Shown in pieces: positions 63,172 through 64,000 of a stretch of 64,000 bases of DNA (its first letter is position 1; each line of letters opens with the position of its first letter). The position numbers were made by a program, and so were the translations under genes. This DNA comes from CAWFZT01 sp963820415 (GTDB lineage: Bacteria; Chloroflexota; Anaerolineae; Anaerolineales; Anaerolineaceae). The DNA is taken from positions 868,001 through 932,000 of the forward strand of contig CAWFZT010000006.1 in NCBI GenBank assembly GCA_963820415.1, read 5' to 3'. The notes beneath the pieces were generated by a model, which saw only the letters and a program-made list of their open reading frames with translations, ran no database searches and was not told the origin of the DNA.

Positions 63172-64000
63172 AACGCATCGCTCAGGCTCACTTACCGGTG
63201 GTCGCTCTGACTCATCCCGGCATGAAAGGCAAGAACAATGAAGACCGCTATGCGGTCTCGGCCTTCCAATTGGGTACGCACAAAGTGGTGCTGGCGCTGT
63301 TATGCGATGGGATTGGGGGACACCGGGCGGGCGAAGTAGCCGCCGAGATGGCAGTCAACCGTATTAGCCAGCGCATCGCCGAGAGCGACGGCAGCCATCC
63401 TGCCCACATCATCGAAGAGGCCGTCCAGGAAGCCAGCCTCGAGATTTACACCCGGGCGCAGTCCAACTTCTACCAGCGCGGCATGGGTGCGACCATGGCG
63501 TGCGTGTGGATTATTGGCAAGCGCCTGTTCACGGCGACCATTGGGGATTCAAGGGTCTACCTGCTGCGGCATGGGCTGATCCACCAGCTTTCAACTGACC
63601 ACACCTGGATCCAGGAAGCCCTGGCGAGCGGGGTGATTACCCCCGAGCAGGTCAAAGGTAACCCCAACGCTCACGTTATCCGGCGCTACCTGGGCTCACC
63701 TACCCCGCCCAGGGTGGATTTCCGCCTGCGTCTGACCGGGACGGAAGACGATGGGCACGCCGAAGCTAACCAGGGCACACTGCTCGAGCCGGGCGATATC
63801 CTGGTCCTGTGCACCGATGGTCTTTCCGACTTGGTCGAAGAGCGCGAGATACTGGCGGCCTACCGGGAACAGCCCATGAATGCAGCCGGGCAAGCGCTGA
63901 TCGACCTGGCCAACGAGCGTGGCGGGCTCGACAACATTACCCTGATCTCTATCGCCGTGCCAGCGACGACTCCCCAACCAGCCAAAGCCAGTTTCCCCTG
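63168..64000 (+). CDS. PP2C-family serine/threonine phosphatase (3' end beyond the window)
   Basis: At least 277 residues, starting at ATG 63168 that overlaps the FHA gene's stop (ATGA). PP2C motifs are NNEDRYAV, LLCDGIGGHRAGEVAAE, GMGATMACVWI, ATIGDSRVYLL, LCTDGLSDLVEE and GGLDNITLIS, giving the full set of metal-binding aspartates. The frame remains open at the window end. It removes phosphate from Ser/Thr and probably counters an unseen Ser/Thr kinase acting on FHA-binding partners. Confidence 0.93.
   Translation, partial: MKRIAQAHLPVVALTHPGMKGKNNEDRYAVSAFQLGTHKVVLALLCDGIGGHRAGEVAAEMAVNRISQRIAESDGSHPAHIIEEAVQEASLEIYTRAQSNFYQRGMGATMACVWIIGKRLFTATIGDSRVYLLRHGLIHQLSTDHTWIQEALASGVITPEQVKGNPNAHVIRRYLGSPTPPRVDFRLRLTGTEDDGHAEANQGTLLEPGDILVLCTDGLSDLVEEREILAAYREQPMNAAGQALIDLANERGGLDNITLISIAVPATTPQPAKASFP

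Overview
The window most resembles a chromosome segment of an uncultured Chloroflexota (Anaerolineae-like) bacterium. This is an inference from the gene mix: fused E1 alpha-beta dehydrogenase, SelA-like lyase beside a deacetylase, M81 peptidase, ABC-2 transporters, PP2C/FHA signalling, and GC-rich chromosomal genes with AT-rich islands. No rRNA or other taxonomic anchor is present.

Layout. 1-4091: a stress and proteostasis block (small membrane protein, Dps, small basic and zinc-ribbon proteins, an eRF1-like protein, FtsH). 4416-14931: a plus-strand catabolic operon with an L-fucose/arabinose isomerase-like protein, an MttB-superfamily methyltransferase, a class I aldolase, a truncated gene, an FGGY kinase, a gutted class III aminotransferase, a Gfo/Idh/MocA oxidoreductase, a zinc alcohol dehydrogenase and a mannitol-dehydrogenase-like enzyme. 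14970-19318 (minus): DeoR regulator, fused E1 and E2 of a 2-oxoacid (pyruvate or acetoin type) dehydrogenase complex. 19523-20229: gene remnants and two tRNA-Ser genes. 20481-34667 and beyond: mostly housekeeping and transport genes (M48-like protein with TPR region, CheY-like regulator, DUF3267 and rhomboid membrane proteases, EamA and DHA2 transporters, M81 peptidase, QueA, SDR, deacetylase with SelA-like PLP enzyme). 35776-39160: FkbM methyltransferase and a three-gene ABC-2 exporter. 39309-46076: small enzymes, DUF1326/DUF2182 pair, an SDR behind a promoter flanked by operator-like repeats, and several decayed fragments.

46154-53429 is the most striking region: an integron-type gene-cassette array with all cassettes on the minus strand. 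Genes are separated by about seven attC-like sites of 60-177 bp carrying RYYYAAC and GTTRRRY core boxes, and the better sites have complementary inner arms with one unpaired base. No integrase is visible, so it is either a CALIN or the distal part of a chromosomal integron. Cassettes encode a Nudix hydrolase, a HEPN-like protein, a lipoprotein, a membrane-anchored protein, an SRPBCC plus DUF1214/DUF1254 group, an unknown protein and a DUF4238 protein.

A second unlisted signal is a dispersed MITE-like element of about 92 bp with a perfect 38-bp central palindrome and 10-bp target-site duplications, present in five copies of graded decay. A third is the large number of single-base frameshifts (six genes) plus several gene remnants, which may be real decay or uncorrected assembly indels.

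54195-64000: third tRNA-Ser, a membrane sulfatase-like protein and its partner, a beta-CASP nuclease, RNase D, a response regulator fused to a histidine kinase, a vWA/FHA protein and a PP2C phosphatase cut by the window end.
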